The notes: generated by a model not told the origin, from the sequence alone. A stretch of 64,000 bases of DNA from Echinarachnius parma (GCA_037951105.1 JBAMJV010011231.1:1-64000), one strand, 5' to 3'; counted from the first letter of the stretch, positions 11,531 to 24,654 are shown. Made by a program: numbers and translations.

Positions 11531-12029
11531 TCGCTGTTTACAAGCTGATGTTGTCGTGAACATCATGATAGAGGCATAACATTTCTGAAAAGTACTAATG
11601 AATAGATATAAATTAAGAATAATTTGTTGACGTGTACATAAAAGGACCTTTTCCTGAACTTATTATGACACGATTGAAGAATCTAACAATATACGCTTAA
11701 TAATACTAGAATTACATTTATTTAGAAGGCCTAAGTTACACAGTTTTCTTGCATAAACGATGCTATTTTAATTGTTGTACATAGAATATTACGAATTCGG
11801 AGAAATGTGGCATAATTTCAAGTTTTGTGTATAATAGAAGTCAAATTAGACAAGTTGTGTTGTAATTGGTTGTTTTTGAGGGGCTTAGTGGGGAATGTCT
11901 TAATTGGCATTTATAATAATGTAATATTTTGTTGAAATGGTCATCTAAACTAATAGGTCTACATACATAACATGTGGAAGTGAGTTAGTAAATCAATGTT
12001 CATCCCACTCGCATTCACATGGCGCAGCC

Positions 12030-12060
<31 letters not shown>

Positions 12061-12576
12061 ACAAACAAAAATTACACGAAGGGAGTTTTGGCGGAATTGC
12101 AAAACCTACTTTGTTCTTGTATAATGTTTACTTGTTTTTCCTATAGAGATGTAGTAGTGTCGAATATTTAGAAATGATTGATATTTCCTATGAATGCTTT
12201 ATGGCTTGTAGTTTTCTACTGTCCTTAATTCACATCAATAGGGCATTTTAAATTTCATTTCTCGTTGTCTTTTGCTTAGCCTTAATCATGCGATTATTTT
12301 ATTCTTCTTAAATCTATCTTACTACCGATTTTCTATAGGCCAGCTGAATTTTAGGAATTCAGTTCCACAAATAATGACAATTTGCAACATAACATTTTAC
12401 TGTATTGTCTTTAAAGGAATTATAGAGTGCAGTCTTGGTCAAACTGAATTTTTAGTAACCAAAATTCGCAACCAAAGCCAAGTTAGTGACTGTTTCCATT
12501 TTTGTAAGCAACCATAAAAGGATGCTCTCTACAAAATATTGATTTCAACCATTTCTTATTATTAAAAAATGCGAAT

Positions 12577-12950
12577 ATTAAAAGGATCTAGTAACTTTGT
12601 TGGCCTGTGCAAAAATTGATGAGTGTTTAATATATACAATGTACATTGTTGGTATATGCTATGTCCACTAATTGTGTGAAAATTTCAGGTTAAATGGACA
12701 TTATATGGCCGAGTAATGAGGAAAGTTGCAAAGTGATGTTCATTATAACGCATTGCACTGACTTTGCGCATGGTTTCGACAAGCAATTGGATAATTTATC
12801 ATCCGGAGACTTCAATAATATATTTTTAACGAAAGGGAAAATAAAAACAAACAAAACATGTACCATGCTTTTTAGGTAAATAATGAACACAGCAAGGTAT
12901 GAGAGAACTCCTAAAATATTAATTGAATGTTGAGAATTTGGAAATAAAAA
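12577..12950. mobile_element. Partial copy of the 40.5-47.9 kb TTAA foldback element
   Basis: aaggatctagtaactttgtt and the later tatatggccgagtaatgagg match the left arm of the large element at 40495-40553 and 42711-42900. Only one arm is present. Confidence 0.55.
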
Positions 12951-13175
12951 TGAAATGAAAAGTTTCAAAAGAGAGATGACCAACAGTTATTCAAAAACCT
13001 CTTTGCTACATTAAAAAAGAAAATTTTATAATGATAAGTTTGTGTTTTCTTAATCATGGATACATATGGGCCCCACATTCATTCCAACATTGTTGATATT
13101 CTAACTACTTCTCGACCCATTTTGTGATTTTGATCAAACAAATTCAATTTAGTCGTATTCTTTCAAACTTCACAC

Positions 13176-13752
13176 TTAAAGGGGATAGTTGAGTTTTGGT
13201 AGAGAGGGCGCTACACATAATTTTTTCTTGTGAGATAATGAAAAACTGAGTGTAAAATTTAATAGAGCATAGTATTTTAGTCACAGTGTATACTTTATTT
13301 GATCAAAATCTGTTAAGAAACTGCTGAAATATCCATAAACGTAACCATTTGTAATAAATGTGGGGCCCCACAAATATTAGATAATTTTGAACCAACCGTT
13401 ACAAATTTTTTTTAAAAATGCTTCCTCTTTTCAAAAATTTTCAAAAGAAATTGTTTAATAGTTGTTGATTATCTCTCTATCTAATCACTATTTTTACGAA
13501 CCTTCACATGCACAATATTTTATCTAAATGGTTTAAACTAATGAGTTTTTAGAGAGCGCCATCTTGAGATTGAACGGCTCTGTTTGAATTATAAAAGGCT
13601 TTATACTTAGTCGTTTGTAATTTTGAATTACTTTCAAGCATGGTAGAGTTATATAACTATTAGTTTGTAATGTAATGGTGCATGTTTTGGTTACTAAAAT
13701 TCAGTTTGACCAAAACTGTACTCTCTTTACCAGAACTCAACTATCCCTTTAA
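13176..13752. mobile_element. TTAA-MITE family 1, copy B
   Basis: TTAA-aggggatagttgagttttgg at 13176 and actcaactatccct-TTAA ending at 13752, with the family's central gtggggccccac. Complete and non-coding. Confidence 0.85.
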
Positions 13753-14139
13753 TTACTATTACATCGATACAATTATTTCTCAAAGCACCCTCACCCTCTA
13801 AACCAAACCTGAACTATGACTAATATATATATATGTGTTTACTGCAATAACATTAGTTAAGGGGATTCTAATTGTAACTGAATTAACTTGAAAGGAAACA
13901 TACCAAATTCGAAATTGAATTTAAACGAAATATCAGATAAAGTCCCTATTTATGCACAAGAACGATGACTCAGAATGAAATTACAATCAAGTTAGAATAT
14001 CATGAAACTGACATAATTTATATCATTAATGGAATGTTTAATGGTACTCTAAGATTTGGTAAGTTATAGACTGAATATGTGACTCAAGGTATATTATTGT
14101 CTAATTTGTATGTTTGTATACTAAATAAATAATAATGGA

Positions 14140-14960
14140 CTTGGTGGTGCTTAACTACTTAGCCAAGTCATTCCGGGGGTCTAAAGAGCGGCAATTTTTG
14201 AAAGTCGGGTATCTTTCGAGCAGCAATCGGGTGTGAAAACGGGTTTTTTTTAAGTAGCCAGGCAAACCAAAACGCATATTATCTTCCGTTCATCTGTATT
14301 AGTGTACACATCAACTATTTGTAAACCATTTGACCCAACATATTTTGTATATATATTTGTATTAGTTATTTGTCTCCATAGTGCTAGCCCCCCCCCCCCC
14401 CCCCCCCCCACCTCCAGAGTAAAATTATATTGTTGACTGGCTACTCACTACTGAGTTACAAAGAAGTGACCTGCATCCAAACTGAGTGCCTAATCACAAT
14501 AGCATCACACGGTTGAATATATACATTACCAACTCACACACCTTCAATGTCAATAGCAGTTGCTATGTCAGAAGAAGGGCACTGTCTAAGCTATTGTATG
14601 GAGGCGTGCAGGGCATGCTTTTGTGTGCATGATCTTTCTGTACTTTCATCTTTTGTTAATCTCATGGTAACTGACCAGTGATTGACAGATGATGTCACCG
14701 CCAGTCAACAATATAATTCACTCTGGAGGTTTTTTTAGGAGGTGGGGCTTAGCAACATGAAGAAAAATAAATGATACAATATTTACAAATATACGAAACA
14801 TATTTTTGAAATTTAGAAAACAATTTACAAATGTGTACACTAATACTGATATACAGGAGTAAACATGCATTTGGTTTGCAAGACCCCTTTAAGCGACAAA
14901 TGTCCGTCTTACATTATACATGAGTGTACCGCCCCCCACCCCCCCCCCCCCCCTGCCCTC
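14140..14960. mobile_element. Dispersed repeat split by a foldback element
   Basis: The outer sequence (ggacttggtggtgctta.. to gcaatcgggtgtgaaaac at 14140-14250, then cgtcttacattatacatgag at about 14904) matches one continuous copy at 36720-36960. Between them 14251-14885 is a foldback with inverted ends ggcaaaccaaa / tttggtttgc and an inner inverted pair ctccagagt..ttgactgg (about 14412) and ccagtcaa..actctggag (about 14700). It also carries C runs. Confidence 0.6.
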
Positions 14961-14998
14961 CCGGGCATCCATCGTTGTCGTGGTGAAAACATTCCTCG

Positions 14999-16402
14999 AT
15001 GATACAGCACTTGCTAATTATCAAAGCTCCGACACGAATTACCAGTCAATCGGCTTCGCTTTTAGACAATGTTGTAACAAATGAGGACGCTGTTATTCAC
15101 TCAGGTATATTTATTTCTGATATAAGCGATCACCTGTTTTTGTTAACACCGATTTATTTTTTAAACAAGATAGTACAAACAATTCTGATTCTTTTATTAA
15201 AAAACGTGCAATAACTGATGCAAATATTGCTATATTTTTTGCTATATTGCTATATTTTGCCATAAACTAAGTAATGCTAAATGGCCTACCCAATACAATG
15301 ATCCAGATGAGTGTTACAATACTTTTTTTAGTAATTTTTGTGTCGTTATACGATTAATGTTTTCCTATAGTAAATATAGAAAAAGTACATTTAAAAATCC
15401 CTCTGATAGAAAGTATAAGAAGATGAGAAACAAGTTCACTTTTGAGTCTCGTAAAACAAAAAGAAAATATTAAGAATTGAAATTTAAAGATACTATAGGT
15501 AATATGTCTGCTACATGAAAGGTTATAAACAATTTACTTGGTAAAAAAAAGAAATCATCAAATGCAAATTTTTTAAGTGATGGTATTCCAATTCCAGACC
15601 ATGAAATTGCTGATAATTTTAATGATTATTTTGTAAATGCTGCATCTAATTTATTGAAGGAATCGGTACATGATGTTAATTCTGATTGTCATTTTAATGT
15701 CTCATTTAATTCCCAATCCATGTTTTTTGTTCACCCGTAAGTTCTCGTGAGATTATTGATATCGTTCTCGGAATGAAAAATGCAACAAGCCCAGGATTTG
15801 ATGATATTTCTATTTCTGTTGTGAAAAGGGTAATACATTTAATAGCTGAACCTCTATGTAGAAATTCATTTTTGCATGGTATTTTTCCAACCCAAATGAA
15901 AATTTCTAAAGTTATACCCATTTATAAGAAAGGTGATCATAATTTATTTTCGAATTATCGACCAATTTCATTATTATCCACAGTTTTTAAGATCTTGGAA
16001 AGATGTATGTATAATCGTTTATTCAAATTTATTCTAAAAATGATTTGTTATTTTCTAATCAGTTTGGCTTCAGGCCTCAACACTCCACCTCTTCAGCATT
16101 TATAGAATATGTTCACCATATAATATGTGCCTTGGATGCAAAACTATTTTCAATAACTTTATTTCTAGATTTAACAAAGGAATTCGACTGCCTGGATCAT
16201 TATATTTTGATAAATAAATAAAGACCATACCAACCAAGATTGCTTAATCTGTAATTATGGTCCCTTCTCATATTCCTATCTCATTTATTTGTATTGTACA
16301 GTTGTTGTATTTATGAATTATTCATATGTCTTGTTTTATATTGTAAATTATTTCCTTGTTTTGGTTTTCTGAGTTAATAAATGAAATGAAATGAAATGAA
16401 AG
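14999..16402 (+). mobile_element. Internally deleted L2/CR1-like retrotransposon
   Basis: The left end encodes the tail of an APE-type endonuclease (PTRITSQSASLLDNVVTN then ISDISDHLFLL). After frame breaks comes the RT start (NATSPGFDDISISVVKR, KVIPIYKKGDHNLFSNYRPI) and the FGFRPQHSTSSAFIEY and LFLDLTKEFDCLDH motifs up to about 16205. It then jumps to the 3' UTR, so the catalytic FADD region and thumb are missing. The 3' end is a (aatga)n tract at 16379-16401, typical of L2-type tails. Several stop codons make it non-functional. Confidence 0.8.
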
Positions 16403-16969
16403 GATGAAGCCAGCTGATACCGCGACCACACACAACTGGGGAGGGGGGGGGGGGGGGGGGGGCTTCTAAAGATGTTGAACTTAACTCTAAGTTGGACTGA
16501 ACTATTACGGAAACCAAGAATACAAGCTTTTAGACTGTCATAAATGTTACATCAAAAACATTGAATCTCCTTGATAATAGAAAATAATAAGAATATTTTA
16601 TGCCTTTGAAAAGGGACTTTTAAAACAACTTTTCAAAGAACCTAATGGCTCTTAATACTTTTTAAGTCCAACTTAGCGATAAGTTCAACTAATGATTGTT
16701 GTGAAACACCCTCCTGGAGGAGGAATTGCGGTATATTGCCTTGAGGTAGCAGCTGTGTGGGTGTGGACTCTTTAAATATCCATTTATCTCCAATAGTTGT
16801 TGAGATTCATTATGTCACTGCTATACTATTGTCGGCAACGATATTAATTTTGCATGAATTGTAACATTACAGACGATACAGAAAGCTTGAGCAAAAAATG
16901 ATAATCTCATGTGAATGTATTTTACACTGCTTTTCTAAATATAGAGAAAAAGTTAAAAGTTTTATTTTT

Positions 16970-18260
16970 GACGGCAAAACAATATTACTTATGACGTCAT
17001 GAAGTCAACTAGTTAACACATCCATAGTTCCATCTGGATCATTGATCGTATAATATATGAGTATATGCACTATTCGTTAATGTATATTCATAGCTGGATG
17101 AAATATCAAAGATGGGTTTTCCAAAGTGGCTACCCTAATTTGCATACATTTACGCTGAACAATACGGAAAGAAAACAAACTTTGTTCATAACATTTGAAT
17201 ATCTTCCACTCTGCGTTTGTCAGTATAAAGACATTGATTTAAGATTTATTTTGGGGCATAACAAGGTATCATCATCATTACATTTTACATGCAATGAAAA
17301 TGTAGTGTTACGCAAATATATGGTCTAATTTGCATATTATGACGTCACAAACTCAACTAGTCGCCTTTATATAGCTTTATCTTTAACCTTTTCAACCTTA
17401 TACAACAAAACATGGAGACCCTATACGTTATTGTATCTTAATAATGGATGAAATATCAAATATTAAGTTTTTTTCCAAAATGGCTACCATAATTTGCATA
17501 AATTTGCATAAGATGATACGGAAAGAAAATATGAATGATTTCATCACATTTGAATGTCTTTTACTTTTTTGCGTTTCTGATATAAAGACATTAATACAAA
17601 TTTGATTTGGGGGTATAATATAACATTATCATCATCATATGCAATGAAATACAGTTTTTATGCAAATTTCTGGCATAATTTGCATATTGTGACGTCACAA
17701 ATTCAACTGGTCACCTCATGTACAATTTGATCACGATCACTGACTCTTACAGCATCAAAATAGTGACACTGTTTGTTCATATATCTTACTTGCTGTAAGA
17801 AATATCACATATTATATTTTTCAGAAAAAGCTACCCTAATTTGCATAAATTTGCATAAAAAGATGCGGAGAGAAGGTATTACTATTGTTATCACATTGAG
17901 ATATATTCCACTCTGCGGTACTGATATATAGATATTGACTAACGTTTATTTTTTCGGGTATATCGTGCTATAATCATCATTATATGTAAAGAAAATGGAG
18001 TTTTGTGCAAATTTATGGACAATTTGCATATCATGACGTCACAAAGTCAAATGTCACCTCACGAATAATTTTAACATCATCCTTAACCCTTACAACATGA
18101 AAATAGAGAGAAAAAAATGTAAAAGTATCTTTACTGATGGATGAAATATCTCAGATGACATTTTTACAAAATGGCTTCCCTAATTTGCATAAATGTTCAT
18201 AAATTTGCATAAATTTGCATACATATTATATCTGGGAAACTTGTTGATTATGTGAACATA
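16970..18260. repeat. Tandem array, about 347-bp unit, four copies
   Basis: The motif tgacgtca recurs at 16991, 17338, 17688 and 18033, spacing about 347, 350 and 345. Each unit also has a gctaccctaatttgcat-like block and a gcaatgaaa/gtgcaaatt block. Copies are diverged, so the array is old. A related single stretch with ctaatttgcatatt lies at 43880-44230. Confidence 0.75.
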
Positions 18261-18369
18261 TCTTATGATATGATACGCCTTTTTTTTAAACACAATTATG
18301 ATCTTCAAGGAGATGCTCTTACACTACACCCTGCATAGACGTATGCGCCCTTCAACACAGTACGGTATA

Positions 18370-18640
18370 GGGAGTGCCCTTTCATTTGCCGAAATTCACC
18401 TCACTTTGCGAATGTGAAAAAGGGCGCGCGCGATAGTGCCCTTTTAATTGCCGAAATGGCGCAGTTCGGCGATATCGCCCTTTGATTATTGGGGATTATC
18501 TCCGGATTTCGGGCAAATCTGGAAAATTTGAAAACATCATTGGAAAGGTATTTTGATACTCTATCATAATATGCAACAAAACGAAAAACGATATTTTTCG
18601 ATACTATCGCCCAAACTGCCCTTTCATTTGCCGACCCCAT
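18370..18640. repeat. GCCCTTTCATTTGCCG repeat
   Basis: The motif gccctttcatttgccg occurs near 18377 and 18618, with a variant gcccttttaattgccg at about 18440. It is related to 11130-11530. Boundaries are unclear. Confidence 0.45.
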
Positions 18641-18799
18641 CTAAGAAGACAGACATTCATTTGGAGCCTTTACCATCAACATTGTTAACAATTAAGGAGT
18701 GTACATTCTTTCTCTATCAGTTTACAAATGGTCATCCATTCGATATATAATGAGTGAATAAGTAAACGAAATGCTTCAAGAGAGCTCGAAAGGGGGTAA

Positions 18800-18848
18800 T
18801 TTACCTTTGATATTGACGACATTCTTCGGAAAATAACTTGGTTAATCC
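18800..18848 (-). pseudogene. Truncated LRR exon cassette relic
   Basis: Positions 18800-18825 (ttacctttgatattgacg on the plus strand) match the donor end of the LRR cassette exons (ttacctttgatattggcg). The homology stops after about 30 bases, where a TTCCGAAGG element begins at 18849. The flanking intron at 18720-18800, including agagctcgaaaggg, matches the same position in exons b and d. No acceptor or exon body remains, so it cannot be spliced in. It is evidence for a fourth duplication copy broken by insertion or deletion. Confidence 0.6.
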
Positions 18849-19147
18849 GGTTACAGCTCGTTATTCCGAAGGTTTGTTTCTCCGAAAATGTAATCGGGTT
18901 TGATATTCCGAAGGTTCGAAGGACAAACGAACCTTCGGAATATCGAACCCTATTTCATTTTCGGGTAAACAAACCTTCGGAATAACTAACCTTCGGGATA
19001 TCGAACCTTCGGAATAACAAACCTTCGGAATAAAGCAACACATATTCGGATTAACGAACCCTTGTTCATTTTCGGATTAACGAACGCTCAGGTATACGAA
19101 ATGTGTGTGTTCGGAATAATGAACCACCGGAATAACGAACCGCACCC
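18849..19147. mobile_element. TTCCGAAGG-array element, copy 1
   Basis: It starts ggttacagctcgttattccg and ends acgaaccgcaccc. The body is tandem ttcgttattccgaagg units and their complement, plus a non-array segment caggtatacgaaatgtgtg close to the right end. It is flanked by ggttaatcc on both sides (18840-18848 and 19148-19156), a 9-bp match compatible with an 8-9-bp target duplication. It interrupts the LRR cassette relic. Confidence 0.75.
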
Positions 19148-19410
19148 GGTTAATCCATCCAGGTTTAATATATAAATAGGGGATTGTTGATAATTAAAAT
19201 AAAAACGACAGGGAGAGAGAGTGAGGGGGGGGGGGGGGGGGGGTCCCTAATTACATTCGATGATTACAGTATAGTGTAACACTCATCTCCAATATTTATT
19301 TGTTTTGCTGTACTAATTTGAAATATCTTCGAGATTATAAAAGCTCATCCATTCAATGACCAAATAAGTATCTGAGATGCGGAAAGAAAGCTCGAAAGTG
19401 AATAAGTTAC

Positions 19411-19584
19411 CTTCGATATTGGCGCTAACGATGACATTGTAGTGAAGCAAGCATCATCAACTTCCAGGTTAAACATGATGAGTGATCGAAGGTTTGGCAT
19501 GGTGGAGACGGCTTTCCCTAAGTATTCAGATGCATCAGATGCAAGGGGACCCAGGTACCTGTATTGCAGTGTCAGTTCCTCTAT
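19411..19584 (-). CDS. NLR LRR exon d (cassette copy)
   Basis: A 58-codon phase 0/0 exon with acceptor gttctctctctag|ATAGAG and donor ATATCGAAG|GTAACTTA. The translation starts IEELTLQYRYLGPLASDA, passes STMPNLRSLIMFNLEVDDA and ends SSLAPISK. Compared with exon c it carries a small internal duplication (ASDASE) in the segment between the two LRR strands. It is the cassette copy furthest downstream in transcription order that remains complete. The next LRR exon in the gene is about 17 kb further on. Confidence 0.85.
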
Positions 19585-19856
19585 CTAGAGAGAGAACAAA
19601 GTGTTATTTGGATTGTTTACATGCAATCACTTTATAGACGTAAAACTGTTCAGGTGTTTTATTGATAATGAACCAATGTGGTGTTTCTTCCAATATTGCC
19701 CATAATATTTTTGCTCTTGTCAAAATGTAAAACATATACACTAGCTAGACAAGTGAGACCTTTACATATTAACCCTCCTACTATATAACCCTTGTATATC
19801 CGTTACTACTTTTATACAATTAATTGTAGTCCGTGAGCCAAGATCTGAAAAGTCAC

Positions 19857-20421
19857 TTAAAGGACAATGAAATCCAGACAAATTGTTGTATGCACTATAA
19901 AACACTAAATATAATGAATAGTCTCTGAAAATTTGAGCACAATCGGTCAAGAAATAAGAAAACTATGGCTCTTTAAAAAGAACCATGTATTTCTTCGAGT
20001 GACTCAAATTGGCAACGCACTCTGGCAAAGGTGTGGACAACTCCCTATACATTTTGTACACAAAATTTCAGTTTTGTTCAATTTTCTCAAAATTCATGTT
20101 TACCCTTCGTTCGAGTTCAACATATGTTTTGTAGAATGCTTTTATACATAACATATCATGAGTTGGGGGAATGAAAAAATGTGACTATGAAGAAAACTGT
20201 AAAAATGGGAACATTTGTGTACAAAACATATGGGGAGTTGTCCACACACTTATCAGAGTGCGTTGCCAATTTGAGTTCCCCATAGGAAAAAATGGACATC
20301 TTCAAAGAGCCGCAGTTTTCTTGTTTCTTACCCGATTATGCTCTAACTTTCAGAGATTGTTCTTCTTAATCTCTTCTAGACTATGAAAGCAACATTTTGC
20401 TTGGGTTTCATTGCCCTTTAA
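19857..20421. mobile_element. TTAA-type foldback element, family 3
   Basis: Ends ttaaaggacaatgaaatcc and ggtttcattgccctttaaa are inverted. Long inner arms pair (ctcaaattggcaacgcactct at about 20004, agagtgcgttgccaatttgag at about 20254). No coding content. Confidence 0.65.
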
Positions 20422-21639
20422 AATGGAGTTGGCTACACCCCTCTGGTGACCAAGACTTGTTGGTATCATTGTAAAGTTACAAATCTCAGCTATCCCAAAC
20501 TGGAAGTTTAGACCCCCAAAAGTTGCACGTGACGATGGCAACGCCGTGGCAACTAGTATGATGTGAATGCTACAAAGTGCGTTAAATAAGAAATTAGTAA
20601 GAGGCGAGAGCCAACATTTTAGATTTGTAATATACCCGGATGGATTAAAGCAACAACATGTCTCATTTTAGAGGGAATTGTCTGAAGTTGGAAATGACAA
20701 TTAAAATTGTCGTATCTTGAAGAACCACCATGGAAACCAGCGCTGAATAGACCACGCCCCCGTTCACAAGAACTAAAACTGAAATTTTAAACATTACTTA
20801 TTTACAAATGATGCAATCATTATCAACATAAATATGTGTTCTCCTTTGATGAAATCACTGTAAATATAAAGGCAACATACTGCCTGGCCGACAAACATAA
20901 ATTTGAAGAAAATATCAATCAAGTAGCGTCATTTGATGTAAAATGCCTCTTGGAGAAAGAATATATTCCTCTGTAGTGCAATAGCTTGGCAAAATAGTCA
21001 GGTAAAACCCATAACTATACAACAACAAACTTTATAGATTAAAACTAGGTTCACAAACAAAAAGAGGCGATAAATCTACTAAACAAACAATAAATGAGAA
21101 TATAGGGGTATTATGAGAAAGCCAGAGGCTTATCAAGAGTAAATCCCCATTAGGGCCTAGCGGTTGAGAGAGAAAATTGAGGGGAGAAAAGGGGGGGGGG
21201 GGGGTTAGAAGAGAAAGGAAGACATGCATGCTATTTAATACATATAAATAGTAGTTTTAAAATCGACATATGTTTGTTATCATGTTTTACATGACAATAA
21301 GTTGGGCATTCTCCCATTTCAACAAGTATGTCATTCCAGCATTTTGTTCCAATAAACATAACGGTTGTGCCTGAAAAATTATATTTACATAATGGTACGT
21401 GCAAATTTATCTGTGTTCTGGTATTCTAATGATGAATTGCACTATTTAGTTTTAAAATATCATTACAAAACTGGTATAAGTGTTCCTTTATAATATGAAT
21501 ACATAAAATTGCCACTTGAAGTTGATTTAGTTGGGTTACAGTTAAAATATTGAATTTCTTAAAGAGAGGGTCACTGTGTGAAAGAGGTTGTGCATTGCCA
21601 AAGAGTCTTACTGCACGCTTCTGTAGTAAATCAAGTCTA

Positions 21640-22168
21640 TTAAAGGGATAGTTGAGTTCTGGTAGAGAGAGTAAAGTTTTAGTAAAACTGAATTTTAATA
21701 ACCAAAACCTGCACCATTGCATTACAAACTAATAGTTACATTAAACTAATAGTCACATTAATAGTTATAACTCCACCATGCTCATAAGGAATTCAAAAAT
21801 TACAAAGGACTAAGTAAAATGCCTGTTATCATTCAAAAAGAGCTGTTTCGTTGAAATAGTGATTAGATAGAGAGAATCAACAACTATCTATGAACCTCTT
21901 TTGACATTTTTTGAAAAGAGGAAGCATTTTAAAACGAATTTTAACGGCTGGTTCAAAATTATAAAATACTTGTGGGGCCCCACATCTATTACAAATGGCT
22001 ATGTTTATGGATATTTCAGCCATTTCTGAACCGATTTTGATAAAATAAAATTTATTCTGCCATTAAAATGGTGTGCTCTTTCAAATTTGACACTCAGTTT
22101 TTCATTATCTCACAGCAAAAATTATTTTGCGTAGCGCCCTCTCTACCAAAACTCAACTATCCCTTTAA
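21640..22168. mobile_element. TTAA-MITE family 1, copy C
   Basis: TTAA-agggatagttgagttctgg to actcaactatccct-TTAA. It lies inside the minus-strand retrotransposon remnant and is therefore younger than it. Confidence 0.85.
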
Positions 22169-22200
22169 TCATTTTTATTGCACATTTTCCCCATTCACTA

Positions 22201-22282
22201 TTGCAGTAAGATCAATATTGTAAAATCATACTATCATATAATGCAGTAAGATCAATATTGTAAAATCATACTATCATATAAC
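22201..22282. repeat. Direct repeat of about 40 bp
   Basis: The stretch gcagtaagatcaatattgta plus the following 20 bases occurs twice in a row with almost complete identity. Confidence 0.8.
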
Positions 22283-22771
22283 ATGGAGGGCTATTCCGTT
22301 CCATTGATTCAGCGGCATTGGAAAAGTCAACATTTGTATACCATATAATGTATTGTTTCATAAAATACTAAATATAAAGCGATTTAAAATCAACAGAATT
22401 CTCCTTTAAGTACTTTAAATGGATCAATATCCTTGACACGACTCATGACACTTATGTCTCTTAAAAATCTTACATGATATATATCATGTACATGTTGTTT
22501 CAAAGTTAAGTCTGAATTAATCATAATCCCTACAAATTGTATTTTGATTGACATGTTGTATTTTATGGTTACCTATACAAATTCGCAATTGTGTTTCATC
22601 TACAAATAAATGCTTAGGTTTAACAATCATATAACAAGTCTTCTCCATTTTAAAAACTAAACGATTGGCAACAAACCATCGTAGAACATTTTTATTTAAG
22701 CATTATAGTGTATCATTTAATGTATTCATATTTATTATTTATGATGAATGCATGTTAATTGTTTACGATTA

Positions 22772-23257
22772 TTAAAGGGATAGTTGAGTTTTGGTATAGA
22801 GGGCGCTACACAAAATAATTTGTTTGTGAGATAATGAAAAACAGAGTGTCAAAATTCGAAAGAGCATACAATTTTAATGGCAGAATAAACTTTTTTTGAT
22901 CAAAATCGGTTCAGAAATATCCATAAACATAACCATTTGTAATACTTGTGGGGCCTCACAACTATTAGATCATTTTGAACCAGCCGTTAAATTTTTTTTT
23001 ATAAATGCTTCATCTTTTCAAAAATAAAAAATAAGTTTTTAAATAGTTGTTGATTATCTCTCTATCTAATAACTATTTCAATAAAGCATCACATGCACAA
23101 TATTTCATTTACTTAGTCATTAGTAATTTTTGTAATCCTTTCGAGCATGGTGGAGTTATAACTATCAGTTTGTAATGTGATGGTGCAGGTTTTGGTTACT
23201 AAAATTCAGTTTGACCAACACTGTACTCTCTTTACCAGAACTAAACTATCCCTTTAA
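22772..23257. mobile_element. TTAA-MITE family 1, copy D
   Basis: TTAA-agggatagttgagttttgg to actaaactatccct-TTAA, interrupting the retrotransposon remnant between its palm and thumb parts. Confidence 0.85.
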
Positions 23258-23589
23258 GATAACTTTTAAATCAATTTAGAATATAACCTCTATTTCCATA
23301 ATGTTCTAATTCATTCAAAAGGATATTATGATGGATGCAATTGAAAGCTTTTGAAAGATCTAAACATATTCCAATTAAAAAGTCTTTGCAAAATACTGGC
23401 AATAATGAAATTGGTCTATAGTTTGACATTGTAGTTTTTACTTCCCTTCGTAAATGCTGGTATTACTTTGGCAACTTTGAGTTTATCTGGAAATACAAAG
23501 AGAGACTAGATATTCTGAAAATACCACTACTCTATAATAGACTTATACACATATCTGTTGATTTTGTTATAAAATCAGTATTTCGGTTG

Positions 23590-24365
23590 CCAGGATCGTC
23601 GATCCGTTTTGGCGATTGGGGGGGCGAAATTTGAAAAAAAAAAAATCCAGAGTGACCACTGAGAGAGCTAAAAGCCCCACATTGGCATGCCCGGAAGTTT
23701 TATTATGCGCTCATTGAAAATTGTCTTGATGGCTCGAAGACCTGACTTTGGAGGGCACCCACATTTGGGGACAATAATGGGGGTCCAGGGGGCGGAGCCC
23801 CCGGAAGCTTTTAGATTTCAGACATTTGCAACTCCTATCATGGGTGTTAAAATTGTATAAAATAGTGAACCTACTCGTAACGTATTTTTAAAGGGCATAG
23901 CGAGGAAAAGATTGAGCCTTGCATGAGATGGATCCACGTGATTCTGTATACTAGCCATCGATATAGTCTAGGGCATTGGGCTCCCATGAAACTGAGCAAG
24001 GGTGTCAACAACTTCTCAAAAGTGGAGGGGAGACATTGCGAGGAAGCGAAGCGAAGCGACCGAGCGGGGGAGGGTGTGGGAGGGTGTCCCCCTCCCACAG
24101 TAGGGAGCTTTTGTATTTTTGGGCGTGAAATTGTGCGATTTGGTGCACAACTGAGACAGAAATTTCACGTAATATGAAGTATATAAGTATGGAACCAAAC
24201 ATACATAATGACAAAGGGGACAATCTACTCCACTTTCAAATGTGGGGGGACATGATATTTCAATTTGATTTGCGTTCAGCGTATATCATGGACTGAATTG
24301 ACTGAAAGATATATTTCAGATTATTTTATTTTCTATGACGGTGTGCTATCTATAAACTTCGTTTG
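23590..24365. mobile_element. TIR DNA element, copy 2 (right end lost)
   Basis: Closely similar to 2820-3590, including gagtgaccactgagagagct and the agcgaagcgaccgagcgggg stretch, and highly identical over hundreds of bases. It is truncated around 24365, where a second TIR element begins. Confidence 0.75.
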
Positions 24366-24379
24366 AGGTGTGCGTTTCA

Positions 24380-24650
24380 GGCGCGGATCTACGGGGGGGG
24401 GGGGGGGGGGGTTTTAGGGGGTTTAACCCCCCCCCCCTTGAAAATGTGATGTGCATGGAAAAACGCCATCATGGGTTTAAACCCCCCCCCCCCCCCCCCC
24501 ACCCTTGGGCTGCCAAGTGAAAATGTGATGTGGAAAACATCACTTACGGGGGTTCAAAATAGCAAAAAAAATTGCATCGTCATTGGGTCAACCCCCCCCC
24601 CCCTTAGCAAAAAGACATCACTTACGGGGGTTCAAAATAGCCCCAAAAAA
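24380..24650. mobile_element. GGCGGATCTA-type element with G/C runs, copy 1
   Basis: It starts ggcgcggatctacgggggg and contains ttgggctgccaagtgaaaat and accccc..ttagcaaaaag, as in 34184-34375. It appears internally duplicated (cttacgggggttcaaaatag occurs twice) and its right end is cut by the palindromic element that follows. Confidence 0.6.
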
Positions 24651-24654
24651 TCGC

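Larger units (their letters stand above)
21270..23590 (-). mobile_element. L2/CR1-like retrotransposon remnant, split by two MITEs
   Basis: Read on the minus strand from the right: [14 protein letters not shown] at about 23490-23450, [27 protein letters not shown] at about 23360-23280, a break, then RWFVANRLVFKMEKTCYMI (about 22690-22625), a break, then LDLLQKRAVRLFGNAQPLSH and ILTVTQLNQLQVAI at about 21640-21500. This is the normal RT order from palm to C-terminus. Copies D and C of TTAA-MITE family 1 sit in the two breaks. Several stops and frameshifts are present. Confidence 0.75.
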
